64,000 bases of DNA from Collybiopsis luxurians FD-317 M1 (GCA_000827265.1 KN834749.1:2159500-2223499); one strand, 5' to 3'; positions 21,697-33,458 are shown, numbered from the stretch's first letter. The notes: generated from the sequence alone by a model not told the origin. A program made the numbers and translations.

Positions 21697-21792
21697 GACG
21701 CGTCGTTTCACCATCCTGACGCGCCACCGATGAGGAAAAAAAATTTTGTCGCTCCTCAAAAACTTTTTATCTCCTGCCTCGCACTATAAAAG
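21697..21792 (+). promoter_or_regulatory. promoter of X325-like gene 2, same elements as copy 1
   Basis: GACGCGTCGTT (21697-21707), GACGCGCC (from 21718), GGAAAAAAAATTTT (21734-21747) and TATAAAAG (21785-21792) match the copy 1 promoter in order, with slightly shorter spacing. Confidence 0.6.
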
Positions 21793-21838
21793 GTATTTGC
21801 AGAAAGGAACAAGCCAGAGCAGCATCTTCACTCACACG

Positions 21839-22627
21839 ATGCGTTTGGTCACCACCTTGATTCTCTTCGGACTTCTGGCTTTCGCCGATGCACATTTCCG
21901 CCTCCAATTTCCTCCCCCCAGAGGTGTTTTTGTTGAAGATCAAGAGCCAAACTTTTGCGGTGAGCTTCAGTGCGGAAGAATATTAGAACATAACCTGATT
22001 AATCAGATCATAGATGGATATACTACGGCTGCTTCGAACAGGACTTCGTTCCCGTTGACTGGAGGACTAATCTCCCTCACTTCCAGTCACCCACAGTGGA
22101 CCGGTAGGCGATTGACCAGACTCTGAGTGGCGCCAAATTTACTTTTTAATCTTAGCCGCTGTGCTAATCTCAAATGCGTCCAACCCTACCTCCTTTGACA
22201 ACTTTACCCAAATCACACCTTTCTTCCAGGAGAACCTGGAGGGTTCTTTTTGTATGCATATCGATTTGTCTTCGTCTAATGCAACAAACTTGAACCTACA
22301 AAGCGGAGATAATGTTACCATACAGGTACCTTGACCACTTATCGCATTTAGTAAAAACTAATATGTTCTAGTTCCTATTCAACGGAGGCGATGGAAACTT
22401 GTACCAGGTGCGTCTGTTACAAGTTCGGAGATGACTGGCAAAAAAGTGAATGATTCGTATCGCAGTGTGCAGATCTAACTTTGGATAACTCGGTCAACTT
22501 GTCCAACCAGAGCTGCACCAACGGGACTTCGACTTCCTCGTCAGGAACCAGGGCTCTGGGACTGTCTAGCGCAAGCATTACTGGGTCTTTGCTTGGATTG
22601 GCCGGGATTGCGTTTACACTCCTGTAA
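21839..22627 (+). CDS. X325/Bim1-like secreted copper-binding protein, copy 2
   Basis: Five exons (21839-21959, 22014-22103, 22156-22325, 22372-22407, 22466-22627). The first four coding exons have exactly the same lengths as in copy 1 (121, 90, 170 and 36 nt), and the intron phases agree. The signal peptide [18 protein letters not shown] precedes mature [11 protein letters not shown]. Other shared blocks are [33 protein letters not shown] and CADLTLDNS; the C-terminus is again a GPI-type signal ([16 protein letters not shown]). The pair is a tandem duplication. Both copies look intact, so dosage or divergence may have been selected. Function as for copy 1. Confidence 0.87.
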
Positions 22628-22912
22628 AAGTTGCCTTCAGGCATGCCAAATATCATGGCGGAAGAAAGGGGTCGGCTTCAGAATACGTCCTTCTGAAACG
22701 TCGGCGTAATTACAACGTAATTACGATATATCATTCGGTGCTTGATCCCTGTACTAATCATCATCTTCGGCATACGCGTAACGTGTACAGCTCATCAATA
22801 CGGAGTGCGCCGGGCCTCAAGGATACTAATCGATAACAAGTGAACCCAATTGTTATTGGCGTAGCAAACGTGTCGGATATCTGTCAGAAACGTGAAGATA
22901 GATGTAGCAGAA

Positions 22913-23761
22913 ATGGACCGAGTCATAGAAGCAGGGCCTTCCAATGAATGGCTGCGCAGGGTAAGGCATCATCTGTATTACTCAACACCTTTTCTTGTTA
23001 ACTAAGGTTAAGAGGCTGCGCTTTCACGCAACAAAGTGTTTGAGACACGGGACTCAATTGGTTTTGCGACAGTTGCACGATCGGTTGAGCGGGTATTATA
23101 TCAGTCATAAATGCTTATATAGCAAGGGCGACATCCTCCGCTTATTAGTTGTCCTGAAAAGGTACACTGGCACTCTGACTTTACCGTCATGTTCTTCAAG
23201 CTGCGTCCGAAAGAGTCCCCTTGGGAGGTAGTGGAGAGGAAGGCAGTCGATCCTGTACCGATGTTCCACGAGGACGAAGGCATGCTCCTTTCGTGGGCTC
23301 TCTCTTTCCCCGGCTAATCAGAGACACTTGCGCAGACCTGGACCTCGACACTGTGAACGACTGTGATATCTGCGGCAACTACGTTTTTGATGTCAAGTTG
23401 CACGCTAAAAATCAGGCAGACATAAGGAATGCTGTAATCATTGCGAGGCAGCAATTATTGCAAGAAGTGGCAAAGAAGGGCTTCAATGTGCTATTAATTG
23501 AAAGGTGTGTTCGGATTTGACGTAGCTGCCTCCATTCATTGACTGGCTATTCAAGTTGGAGTCTGACTGTTCATCGTCGAGGGAAACATCATCGAATCGA
23601 AGTAGGATATAGCGGTCGTCGTAAGTCTGCTCGTTCTCCCGAGACTTTGAAAGACCGTTTCCTTACTCGAGCTCCTTATAGCTGCTCATGCTTCAGGCAA
23701 ATTGCCGCCAATCCAACCTCCACCTTTCATGGAAGTCCTAAAAGACTGTTCCTACTCATGA
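22913..23761 (+). CDS. conserved fungal protein of unknown function, frameshifted in a C run
   Basis: Five exons fit well: 22913-22960, 23007-23092, 23149-23504, 23556-23620 and 23682-23761. The product reads MDRVIEAGPSNEWLRR, then FKLRPKESPWEVVERKAVD, DLDTVNDCDICGNYVFD, LLQEVAKKGFNVLLIESWSL, HRRGKHHRIEVGYSGRP, and ends LPPIQPPPFMEVLKDCSYS. All splice junctions work, but within exon 3 the frame changes at the CCCC run 23308-23311: upstream coding ends ALSFP, and downstream coding resumes as RLIRDTCADL only if one base is added. This is either a sequencing or assembly error or a very recent inactivation. The two-Cys motif CDICG is noted, but no function is known to me. Confidence 0.7.
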
Positions 23762-23943
23762 ACCTATCATACACTAACAGGAAAAAGACGGCAGCTTTCA
23801 CTTACTTTAATCGTAAATTATTAAATTCATGTATATCCCTCACTGTAACATACCCTTCTCTCGATGCAAGGTTCAAGAAAATTTGAAAGTCGATGAATTT
23901 CGAGCATGATACATCACACAAGCACAGAAAATGTACCTACGAC

Positions 23944-25257
23944 CTAAGATTTCTCTATTTTGCTGGTGTCCCTCATGGCATAACCGGTCCAAGACTGAGA
24001 AAGGGAAGCGTCAATGCATGACAACAGGACCAACAAAACACCGAACCTCATCGTAGAGACCAATTTTGGGGGTGTTTAAAATCTTCAGACCAAGCCAGAG
24101 GACTCCTGCAGTCATTCCACTTCCGCACGTTGTGACAACCGTAGCTTCGCCCTTGATAATACGATCCGCATGCCGAGGTCCTACAGCTTTTTCGAGTTGA
24201 TCGCGGAGTTCAGATGGCTCTCGGAATACTGTGTAAGATGAACCTTCGGGTCCTTGGACAGTCTTGAGGAACGAATTGAAGGGGAGAGAAAAAGAGTTGG
24301 GCATATGGCCGGAGGACAGACCCGGTCTGGGTTCGGGGTCATTCCCAGAAAATCTAAAATTCGTCAGAGACAAGCGTCGATACGCAGACTCAACGTGTAT
24401 ACCGGCCAGCGGGGCGTGCGTCGAGAACCAATTCTACTTCGGCAGAGCTTGACGGGCTCAGGTGAGAGTTTGCAACCATTTGTTCGTAGTCTTTATGAAC
24501 CCTTCAGAAAGAGCATATCATAGACGAGACAAGAATGTACTTCTAATAGCCTTTTCGTCGAGGTTGGGAAGATCGTATTTTGATTTTGGAGGTAGAGGAC
24601 CTGGCGAGTTTGTGTCTATTGTGAAAGAACTAGCCTCCCAAGAAGGAAGGCCTCCGTTCAGGACACTTGAATTAAGGTGACCAAAAGTCCTGAACATGAA
24701 AAGGGCCCGGGGAGAAGAAAAGACACCATGTGTGTCATACCTGCCATAGATGAGAGACAATATAAACGTCGGGAAGGTGATACTTACAGAACTACATGGG
24801 TCGAAGGCTGGATGCCAAATTTCTCTGAGGCGCCATTAGCTGGAAAAGGTCTCTATTATTGAAGGACATTTCATACCACAAGTTTCTGCAAACAGGGCAT
24901 TCGACGGCATCATATGTTTCAAGCCCAATTGGTGAGGACTTGCGACCTTGAAATGTTATATGAGTTTTGAGCCTGGGTGATAGGATAATTTGGATGCACC
25001 TCGTCAAGGTCGAGAAATTGTGCGCCAGGAATACGCTTTTTCTGAAATTCTTGGATACCTTTGCGGGGAGAATTTGGCATGAACCAAGAGACATCGAGGA
25101 TAGCGACTTGCTGTCTGCTTTGCAAGCTTTGATTCAACTGCGAAGGGTTTATTAACAGAGGAGCTTTTGGAATAGCGGTAGTAGCGTAGCCTGAAGCCAT
25201 GAAGGGACGAATAAAAGCAGGTCTTAAAGCACGAAACGAATACGCCATTTGCGCCAT
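23944..25257 (-). CDS. TUM1: two-domain sulfurtransferase (mercaptopyruvate/thiosulfate type)
   Basis: Seven exons (25257-25000, 24946-24877, 24839-24788, 24740-24541, 24490-24403, 24353-24047, 23994-23944). One intron (24840-24876) is only 37 nt. The protein has tandem rhodanese domains. The first holds VAILDVSWFMPNSPRKG, a truncated central loop and VFSSPRALFMFRTFGHLNS; the second has ELVLDARPAGR and the active loop TTCGSGMTAGVLWLGL with the catalytic Cys. The CGSG(M/V)TA loop is typical of 3-mercaptopyruvate sulfurtransferases and yeast Tum1, which relays sulfur from Nfs1 to Uba4/Urm1 for tRNA thiolation. The N-terminus (MAQMAYSFRALRPAFIRPF) could target mitochondria. It is divergent from VMA5, with 83 bp between the start codons. 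Confidence 0.9.
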
Positions 25258-25340
25258 TTTGGTTCTAGTCAGAAGCTACACTAGAAATCCGGTCCGAGTT
25301 ACCCGCGCTATCCTCGACATTCTCCACGACGACCTCGACG

Positions 25341-26942
25341 ATGCCTTCAGACCAGAGCACTTGGCTCATTGCAGTTCCTCTCAACGGCGACTCCGAAGGT
25401 CTTCTTCCAGAGCTCACCCCAAAGCTATCTCAACAATCCAGATCGTTCTCTCCTAATTCCATCGCCGAATTCGGTATACCGTCCTTCAAGGTCAGGATCT
25501 CCAACAAGCTCAAACATATGAGGCTGAAATCCCTTTGTAGACGGGAACCTTGGATTCCTTGATAGCTCTTTCAGAAGAATTACCAAAACAAGATTCATTC
25601 TTCACCAATACCGTCGCAAAGGTTGTCGATACCCTTCGCAATCTCCTCAATAACGATCCTTCCAAATTATCTCAACACATCCTAGTCAATGAAAGTAGTA
25701 TCGAAAATTACCTTCTTGGTCAATGGAGATGGAACGAAGGTCGCTATGGTGTCCAGAAAGGGCTGCGAGATATGGTTGACACATTGAGCAAGGTAAAGTT
25801 GACTTTTGATATCGATGGTCTGGTTAATTTACAATCAGATCGCAGGAGATGACTTCTATAGACAATGCCATGAGAGCGAAGCTCCAGAATTACAACCTAG
25901 TCAAAGGATCGCTGGTCCAGATGCAGCGCAAGAAGACGTAATTAGCCTTTCCATTCCTGTCCGACTTGGGAGGGTTCACATTTGACATCTAGCGGAAATC
26001 TGTCTGTGAAAGCTCTGGCGGATGTCGTCTCTGCGGAGGACTTTATCCTAGACTCGGAATATCTCGAAACCCTGCTGGTCGCAGTCCCGAAGTTTGTACC
26101 CCCTGTTTGCTGGTACTGGCAAGCTACAACCTAATGATATTCAGGAATCTCGTCAAGGACTGGAACTTGAAATACGAACGCCTCTCGTCTATGGTGGTCC
26201 CTAGATCGGCCAAGTAATTGAACTTTTGCTCATCATCGTAATCGCTGACCTTCCTCGCAGGTCCATTGCCTCAGACGACGATTATACCCTCTTTAGTGTT
26301 GTCATTTTCCGACGTGTTCACGATGAATTTGCTCAGCAATGTCGAGAGAACAAGTGCGTGCTCGTGCGATAACGGGTTCTCATACATATCTCAATCATCT
26401 TCAGGTTCATCATTCGTGACTTTGTCTTTTCCGAAACAGAAATAGCCAAGCAACGACAGGAGCTGGATATGGCTGATGTCACGGAACGAGAACTTTGGGT
26501 GCGTTTTTTTTGATTTTTTTGCTCTTCTGACTCACTCGATACTCTTTGCAGACGGAGCTGCTACATCTATCACGGACAAACTTTTCGGAATCTTTCCAAA
26601 TTCTTGTCCACCTCAAAGTCATCCGATTGTTCGTAGAAAGTGTACTTCGCTACGGACTTCCTGCAAACTACCTCGGGGTCGTTGTTCAGGTAATGCTGGG
26701 ATATTAGCTCATTCTGTCCCTTCTATGGCTAATACGCGTACGTCCCTTAGCCTGACGCGAAATCCGCAAAGAAGATATTCAATGTTATACAATCACACTT
26801 TTCGTATCTCAGTTCAAGCTCTCGCAAAAATTCGAAATCGAGCGCAGGGAACACCGAGGACTTTGTCGGAGAATATCAAACCCTTATGGAACAAGAATTT
26901 TACGACTTTGTGCTGTTTGAAGTCCCTTGGGTTACCCAGTAA
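25341..26942 (+). CDS. VMA5: V-type proton ATPase subunit C
   Basis: Nine exons (25341-25490, 25541-25792, 25846-25937, 25993-26091, 26145-26213, 26261-26353, 26405-26498, 26552-26689, 26751-26942) encode about 390 residues, the family length. Typical blocks are STWLIAVPL at the N-terminus, [83 protein letters not shown] and the C-terminal [17 protein letters not shown]. Subunit C links the V1 peripheral stalks to V0 and is released during reversible disassembly in low glucose. The short bidirectional promoter is shared with the sulfurtransferase gene. Confidence 0.95.
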
Positions 26943-27378
26943 TATCATCATGAACTTTCAACGCACTTCTACTTCCCCCCTCGGTTTGTTTTACACATAC
27001 CCACTGGTAATACCGTCCTTAATTAGCTATTTTCCTCGTCATCCACTCGGACTATGTACGATGCAAATTTTATTTCTATTAAGAGAACCATAAAGATAGT
27101 AAGTTGCCAACAAAGGAACACACAATTGTACATGATAGACAGAAAATTTGAAGTTTAGGATTGAACTTGGTAGATCGCATCCAGACCTAATACAGTATGA
27201 ATAGAGCTTTTTGGAATTCGCAAAGAACGAAAGATAAGAAGTGCGTAATGTATGTAAAACTGGTAAAATTGTGGAGAGAAAAGTAGAGATGAGCTGCCTG
27301 CTGTAAGAATGGTTTTTTTTGTAGGTAGCGGACACCGTCCGTATAGAAAAAAATGGATCGATACGACAAAAGATTTCT
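26943..27378. other. intergenic region between convergent genes
   Basis: AT-rich 3' flanks of VMA5 and the KH protein gene. ORFs here are short and featureless. Confidence 0.5.
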
Positions 27379-30300
27379 TTACAATCCGAGATTATGCATG
27401 ACACGGGTCACTTCATCGCTGGCCGCGTCCTCGTTGTCAAATTCAATCGTTCTTGAGCCTCTCTGAGCTGAAGTTCCAATAACTGCAGGACGCCCACCGT
27501 ATACGCTTGGGAAGGAAGGCGCCGTCGCAGAAATCGGACTAGAATTTCCTCCCGTCTCATTTCCAGAATTGGTAGGAGAATCGGGGGGCGGAAGGCCAGA
27601 CGATTCAGTAATGCGCGAGAGGGAGTAGGTCAAATCTAATGATTGCGCACGGTTGTTCAAGGTACGAGGTTTAGAGATCTGCTCCTTCAGCTTGGCCTCG
27701 AGAAGGGAGTCAGAACCACGTTTGAGGGCATCCTCCGTTTGTCTAGCGCTAGCGCTGGAAGGAATACCAGAACCCTATCCAAAAGTGACGTCAGAAGAAG
27801 AAACATATATAGGTTTCAACGTACGATAGGAGGCATTGGAGTCCAATAATCTTGAGAAGAGTTTGGTATGTATGCACCCTGACCATCATCCTGTTCTTCA
27901 AGATTGTAAATGTATGCCGGGGCGTTGAACAGCGCCTTGACGTCTGGCGAAGAACTAGCGAGACGTAGGCGACGATCAGGGTCATGGACTGGACGGCCAA
28001 AGTCAGCAGATTCTAATAGGCAGAACTGAGCAAATGATTGATGAACGAAGTAATATGAACAAACCGTGATGTGTTTTGGCCGTTGACAAAAGTTTACTGT
28101 CAAAGTGAGGAAAGGCATCGGCAAAAGAGTCTCCCCGCTTGTGAGTATGCGAAGTAGGTGAAGGATAGACGCGAATGTTATGGTTATGCAAAAACTGCTC
28201 CAACATTTCTCTAGCCGTAACGAGAAAATCGGTATTACTTCGCTGGCATCGGAATTTGAACGAGTAGTCCCCAAGAGATTCCGAACCTCCGGCACCGTTC
28301 ATGGTTGGAATGTTCACATTCGGAGTAATGGATACTTGAAGCTCTCGCTTGACGCGCTCAACAAGACTGCCGAATTCGGCAGAATTGCAGACTCGCGGGA
28401 GGTCACTGCTCCGAGGAACTGCCATGTCGGCTTCGAATGGGACGTGATCCTGTAACAAGATATGAGACGAGTAAGAAATTGATTGCCAGTGAGAATCCTA
28501 CCAGAAGCATAGCGGCAGCGATCTGAACCTGACTCTCCGGCCCAAAGATTGTGACAACATCCGAAGCCGTCTCCTTGTCAGGGAATCGTACTTTGGAGTT
28601 GGTTTTGGTTTCAATGTCGTGAATAAAGATGGCCTTTTCGCCGAGTAGAGTACGGTGATATCGACGAGGAATGGATATGGTTTCATTCACAAAGTCTTTG
28701 TCCTACGAAACGATTAGTATTAAATTTTAATGAGGCAATGTATCACAACCTTTGGATTGACCAGCTCCATCACAGACTGCTTCAAATTGTCAAGATTCAA
28801 CGCATTCTTGGCAGGGGTCCTGGCAATGACATTGTCATCGTTGTCATTATACCCGCCCAGAGCAGCAAATTCTTCGGCATTCGAGAACTTGACATACACC
28901 CCATATTTCTTCATGATTCGCTGGATACTCCTTCCGCCCACACCAATGATACGTTTATGATACGCCTCAGGGACATGAAACGAGATCTCCGCGGGTAATT
29001 CTTCCTGTAGCAACGTTAAACCTTGGAGGACAACCCCATCAGGGCCCGAGACATCTATCAAAAAGTTGTGGTCGTTGAAGGTTTCAAACTTGATCTTCAC
29101 GTTAGTTGTTTGCATGATCTTGTTAATTTTGCCGTTCTTCTTTCCGCTGATGAATTCACGATGTTCATTCGCGAGCTCAATTTGGAAGCGAATTTCGTGA
29201 TGGAAGGCCTAAATATGGTATTAGTCTTGGAAGAAAAATCATGTAATCGAATTTTACCTTGATAATATCCAACTCCATGATCATGCCAACAGCCGCACGA
29301 ACTTCATGTTCGAGGCCGTGAAGCTCAAAGCACATGCTCTTGAACACAACTTCAGCTCCCGTGGTGAGCGAGATCTGTTTGATGAGAGTCGTCACTTGAG
29401 AAGGATTGAGGGTAGGGGGAGGTAGAAGGGCATTGAATTGTACGGGAAGAAGCCAGAAAGACCCAACGTAGAATTGGCAGGCCTGACATTCAACAAAAAG
29501 GGCATGAGTTGACCATTCTATGACAAAGAAAGAACAAAAACAGCGAAGCAAATGACTCTTACCAGTTGCATTATTGAACGGATAGTACGCTGAATATTCA
29601 CACGATTATCACCAAAGACGGAGATCAAGCTAGTCGAGTTGCCAAGAGGAGGAAACTGTATGAACGTGGCGTTGTCGTGCATGATGCTCTTAAGGTCCTC
29701 TGGTCTATCCGTGACCATCCAATCCAACTTGCGTGGAAGGATGGCGGTATCCCGAGAGATTATGGATTTAGCCTAAAACTAAAATTAGACACAGATAGAA
29801 AAAATGAGACAATGCCTGCCTTACTTTGGTAGAAGCAACATTGTAAAGCATGTCTCGGGCACGTTGAACACCGAAAAATTCGCCAGTAATCCAGATGACA
29901 CTGTTTGGTTTGCCGAGACTATCAGCGGGTGATACAGACAGCTCAGGACCCAAGTGTCCTTGGAGAGGCGACGGAAGATAGATGTTTGTAGCGGTTTCTT
30001 CTTGAATGGACTGCAGAACACTGCGCTTTCTACCGACAATAATTGTGTGCAGTTTCTTTTCAATTTCGCACATTTCTGAATGAAGACCGCTCTGACGGCG
30101 CATTAGAGACGGGAGAACTCCGAATACTGTTGCCACTCACTAATTCATCCAACATGACCAGCAGCCGGACTCTCGCCATGTCTACAGAGTCAACAGCGCC
30201 GGTAATGACAAGCTCGCAAATACGTTCCGTCTCAAGCCCGGACCACCCAGCACTGCTGCTAATGCCATCTGGAGGGGTTCTATTGGACAATGAGAGCGGG

Positions 30301-30840
30301 CTATTGACCACAGCTATATGAGCGAGAGTCTGAGAAGCAATGTCATCTAGACGGCGTCGCACTTCTGGCTTGAGTGCTGGCTTTGAAGAGGGAGAGTCGA
30401 GAATCTCGGAACGAGTTACTTTAATAGCCGCGCGATGCTGGGAGCTACTACGTTAGCCCAGCTTAAACAGATGAAAATCATTAGACAAGACTTGCCTGTA
30501 TTGGACACTCTTTGAGGATCATACCGCGAGTGACCATAACTTGCTGGTAAGCTCCAGTAACAGTGAAATTCCAGCCTCGACCACCATCCGCAAGGAAGTA
30601 AGATACGTGACAGCCGTGCAAAGTCATTGCCAACATGGCCAATTTGGCGATTTGCTCTGAGGCTTCTGGGCCAGAAACATCCTCGGCCAAGTGGCTGTTG
30701 TTGAAGGATTTATGACTAGGAAAGGGAATGTCGCTGGAATTCTGATTTGCAGCAAAGTCGAGAGAAGAAGAAGAAGAAGGAATGTGCCTCGACCTGCGGG
30801 GACCTGGATAGGTAAAGGAGGTCGTGTAGAGTTCATCCAT
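27379..30840 (-). CDS. multi-KH-domain RNA-binding protein
   Basis: Ten exons were deduced: 30840-30496, 30437-30141, 30091-29825, 29772-29563, 29482-29258, 29208-28750, 28702-28502, 28449-28075, 28012-27825 and 27774-27379. Several KH modules are visible, with degenerate to good GXXG loops: IVGRKRSVLQSIQEETATNI, ISGKKNGKINKIMQTTNVKI, IIGVGGRSIQRIMKKYGVYV and TLLGEKAIFIHDIETKTNSK. A serine/proline-rich C-terminus ends DEVTRVMHNLGL. Such tandem-KH proteins (Scp160/vigilin and Bicaudal-C relatives) bind mRNA and act in translation or localisation; the exact orthologue is not certain. Intron 30438-30495 needs a GC donor (GCAAGT). The intron before exon 5 (29483-29562) uses the more distal AG; an earlier AG would break the frame. 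Confidence 0.85.
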
Positions 30841-31076
30841 TGCAGGATGGGTATGACAGATAAAAATGCAGGGACAAAGGTTGGTATCACAGCAAGTGGT
30901 ATCAGTGTCGTGGCCGGAGATATAAAGTAGTAGAAAGAGGGAACAAATGAACCAGACACTGTCTCACTGACGCCGCAGTGAAGAAGCCTAGAAATTTATT
31001 TTTTCCACGCTTCACACTTCCTTATTTATCAAAACATATGATGCATCCATTGATTCATCTACGATACAATGAATTT

Positions 31077-32678
31077 CTAATCGTTGAATCCCTCAATCGG
31101 CTCCCATTCATCGGCCTCGCTGTTAAAATCGAACAGTTTGTTGTAACAACTTGTGCCTGGAGTCGAAAAATGCTGATACGGTGAAGAGGCTTGCAATTTC
31201 GCTCCGCATCTGTAGCAGAAATGTTGTTTGCATTTCGTGCATGTCATCTAAGACGAACTAGTTAGGAGGCGCCCAGCATACCAAGTAACCCTACACACAT
31301 GATTGCATCCAACAGACTTTTCGATATGAATATTACATCCGGGGCATGTAGCCGCCGAATCTGCGAGCCATTGCTTGAATGCTTGTTCTTCATGATATGC
31401 AGCCACCATTTTCGCGACGATCGTTCTTCCGAATCGTTGTTCGATGATCTTCCTTGCTGCGGAACCTTCTGGCAAGGCAAGATAATCCAAAACCAGCGTC
31501 TCGTAAGCCGAAATAGGGCAAGGAGACACTGGTCCATGCCTTCAAAATTGAGATGTTGACATAGGATTCAAGACGGAAGCAAATACTAACTTACCACGTT
31601 CGTCTACAGAAAGAGCAGAATGAATAAGAACACGAAGGGCAGGTCCTGAGTCTGTGCCAGCCAGAACCTTCATCGTCGGTGATATGGGGCTTGGGAACTG
31701 GCTTTTGGCATAAAACCATTGGACATACACTGATCGTTGGGTCTGATCCAATTCGTTAGGAGCAGTTGAATTCCACTTTTGGGACCAATACCTTTGTCCA
31801 TCATAGCCTTTTCTTTCAGCCAACGCCACCTAACTACTGCATCTCTGGGAACGACTCTTGCAACTTCTTCCTCCTCGACTTGCCGGCCTTCTTTCACGCA
31901 CTCTGGGTCGGGACAGGTAACTCTGGCAATCTCTCCTTCCGTGATACACAAACCCCAAAAATCCTCAAGGCAGGAACGACAGAATATATGGGAACAAGAC
32001 AATTGCAAGCATTTAGACCCTTTGAAAGACGACAAGCATACAGAACAGGGATATGAATTTTGGTTGAATTCGTTGAACCTGGCTGAGGTTTCAAAGGCAG
32101 TCAATAGAGGTGCTAGTAGCTGTGGTGAACTATGTTGTAAACTGGAAAGTGTTAGGAATATGTGGGTTGCGCTCAAAGTAATTTATCCTTACCATAAAAG
32201 TCGATGATCTTTGATCATCTCTAGTTGGTCTAGAAACTTACCACTTCGTATGAATTCAATCCAGTTGTACAAAACTCCTTCGCCTTGCTGCCACATGTCG
32301 AGCAAATGTTGCTGAAGCTGTAGGGTGGGCATCCATAAATGTGTGACACGGATAGAGAGCAATTGGGGAGGTGCTTGCAGGGGATAATTTGGAGGAAGAA
32401 TGATGTGAATAAGAAGTGGAGGCAGCAGTGAGAGCTTCAGAGATTTTTTCGAGTCTTCCTGCTTTGTAGCGTCCTCAATGTAGACCACGTGCGGCTCTTC
32501 GAGCTCGATGGGTATCTCGAGCTTGACAGAACCTCTCGAGAGGTCGTTATCGGCCACAAAATCTGGATAAATGGACTGCGATATGTTGGATTGTGATAAT
32601 TTGCCGTGAATGAACACAAACCTCGAGGACCTCGAGCTCTTCTCTTTGTAAATCGAGGCACTCGACCTCTGTCTGCAT
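31077..32678 (-). CDS. ITT1: RBR E3 ubiquitin ligase with N-terminal RWD domain (RNF14/Itt1 type)
   Basis: Six exons (32678-32622, 32575-32193, 32141-31792, 31742-31595, 31539-31299, 31247-31077). An N-terminal RWD domain (SIYPDFVADND, PPLLIHIILPPNYPLQAPP) precedes RING1 (CSVCLSSFKGSKCLQLSCSH then CRSC), the IBR (SVCPMVLCQKPVPK, RTCPSCSYSFCSFCRRTWHG) and RING2 (TCPGCNIHIEKSVGCNHMTC, ending CKQHFCYRCG). The Cys in GCNHM is the expected catalytic thioester residue of RBR ligases. RNF14 and yeast Itt1 act on stalled translation factors and ribosomes. The IBR zinc ligands appear only after removing the introns 31743-31791 and 31540-31594. It is divergent from URB2 across a 780-bp region with an inverted repeat. 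Confidence 0.92.
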
Positions 32679-32702
32679 CAAGGCAGAAGCTGAGTGAGAG
32701 TC

Positions 32703-33376
32703 ATTACTATGGTTGTTAGGGATCTTGCGGCAACAGGGAACTTGTGATTTTTAAAAAATGCTCGATTCTGAGAGTTTGAGACACTCTCTGCCTTTAATAC
32801 TTTATGAACATATTGTTTCAGTAATAATCTACCTTATCATTGACTTGAAGCAAGATTTTCCTGCGGGACGAGCAAATGCAAGATGAAAACTCATTAAAAA
32901 TGACGCGTGATTCTACATAAATCGTCAGGAACAGCAAAATGGTATCTACTAATGCCCCAAAAAAGAGCACACACAAACAAAGAAGATCTTTAGAGTCCTC
33001 TTGTCAATTTTAGTAATGATCTGGCTCAATTTGAGCCATAGATGAACAAGAAAATATGAGAGGGTGCTCCAGCGTGACACAGGGACCAAGCCGTAGCTCG
33101 GCAGAGCTAGAACAACCCTGAGTTGCCAAGCCACCAGAATGGCCGACTAGCGGCTTCACAGTTACATCTGTGTGACAAGGGTCTGAAAGATCCCTGTTTT
33201 TGCTCGGTCATTGACCGACGCTTGCAGAGCTCCCTGTAATCCCTCAAAACTTTGGGAATAAGGGCACTAAAGTGTTACGAATTCAGCTGTGTACTCAGAT
33301 TTTGGATCCAGTCAGTACTTAAAGCAGAAATTTGCGATATGTAAAAGTTTACAAGATCCCTAACAACCATAGTAAT
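32703..33376. repeat. pair of 25-bp perfect inverted repeats bounding 0.67 kb
   Basis: The sequence at 32703-32727 (begins ATTACTATGGTTGTTAGGGA) is the exact reverse complement of 33352-33376. The arms bound a 624-bp interior with no coding potential, in the space between the RBR ligase and URB2. This looks like a non-autonomous terminal-inverted-repeat element (MITE-like), but I see no clear target-site duplication, so it could also be an old inverted duplication. Confidence 0.6.
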
Positions 33377-33458
33377 CGTCAATAAGCAACTCAATTTTAA
33401 AATTGCCGCTCATTGCCGCGGAGCACTTCCGTTCCGAATTAGCGCCCACTAATTTTTT

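Noticed and set aside
29483..29562. Alternative acceptor ATAG at the start of exon 5 in the KH protein, giving an early stop
   Set aside because: The next AG (GTCAG) gives a phase-0 join and the sequence LACQFYVGSFWLLPVQF without a stop.
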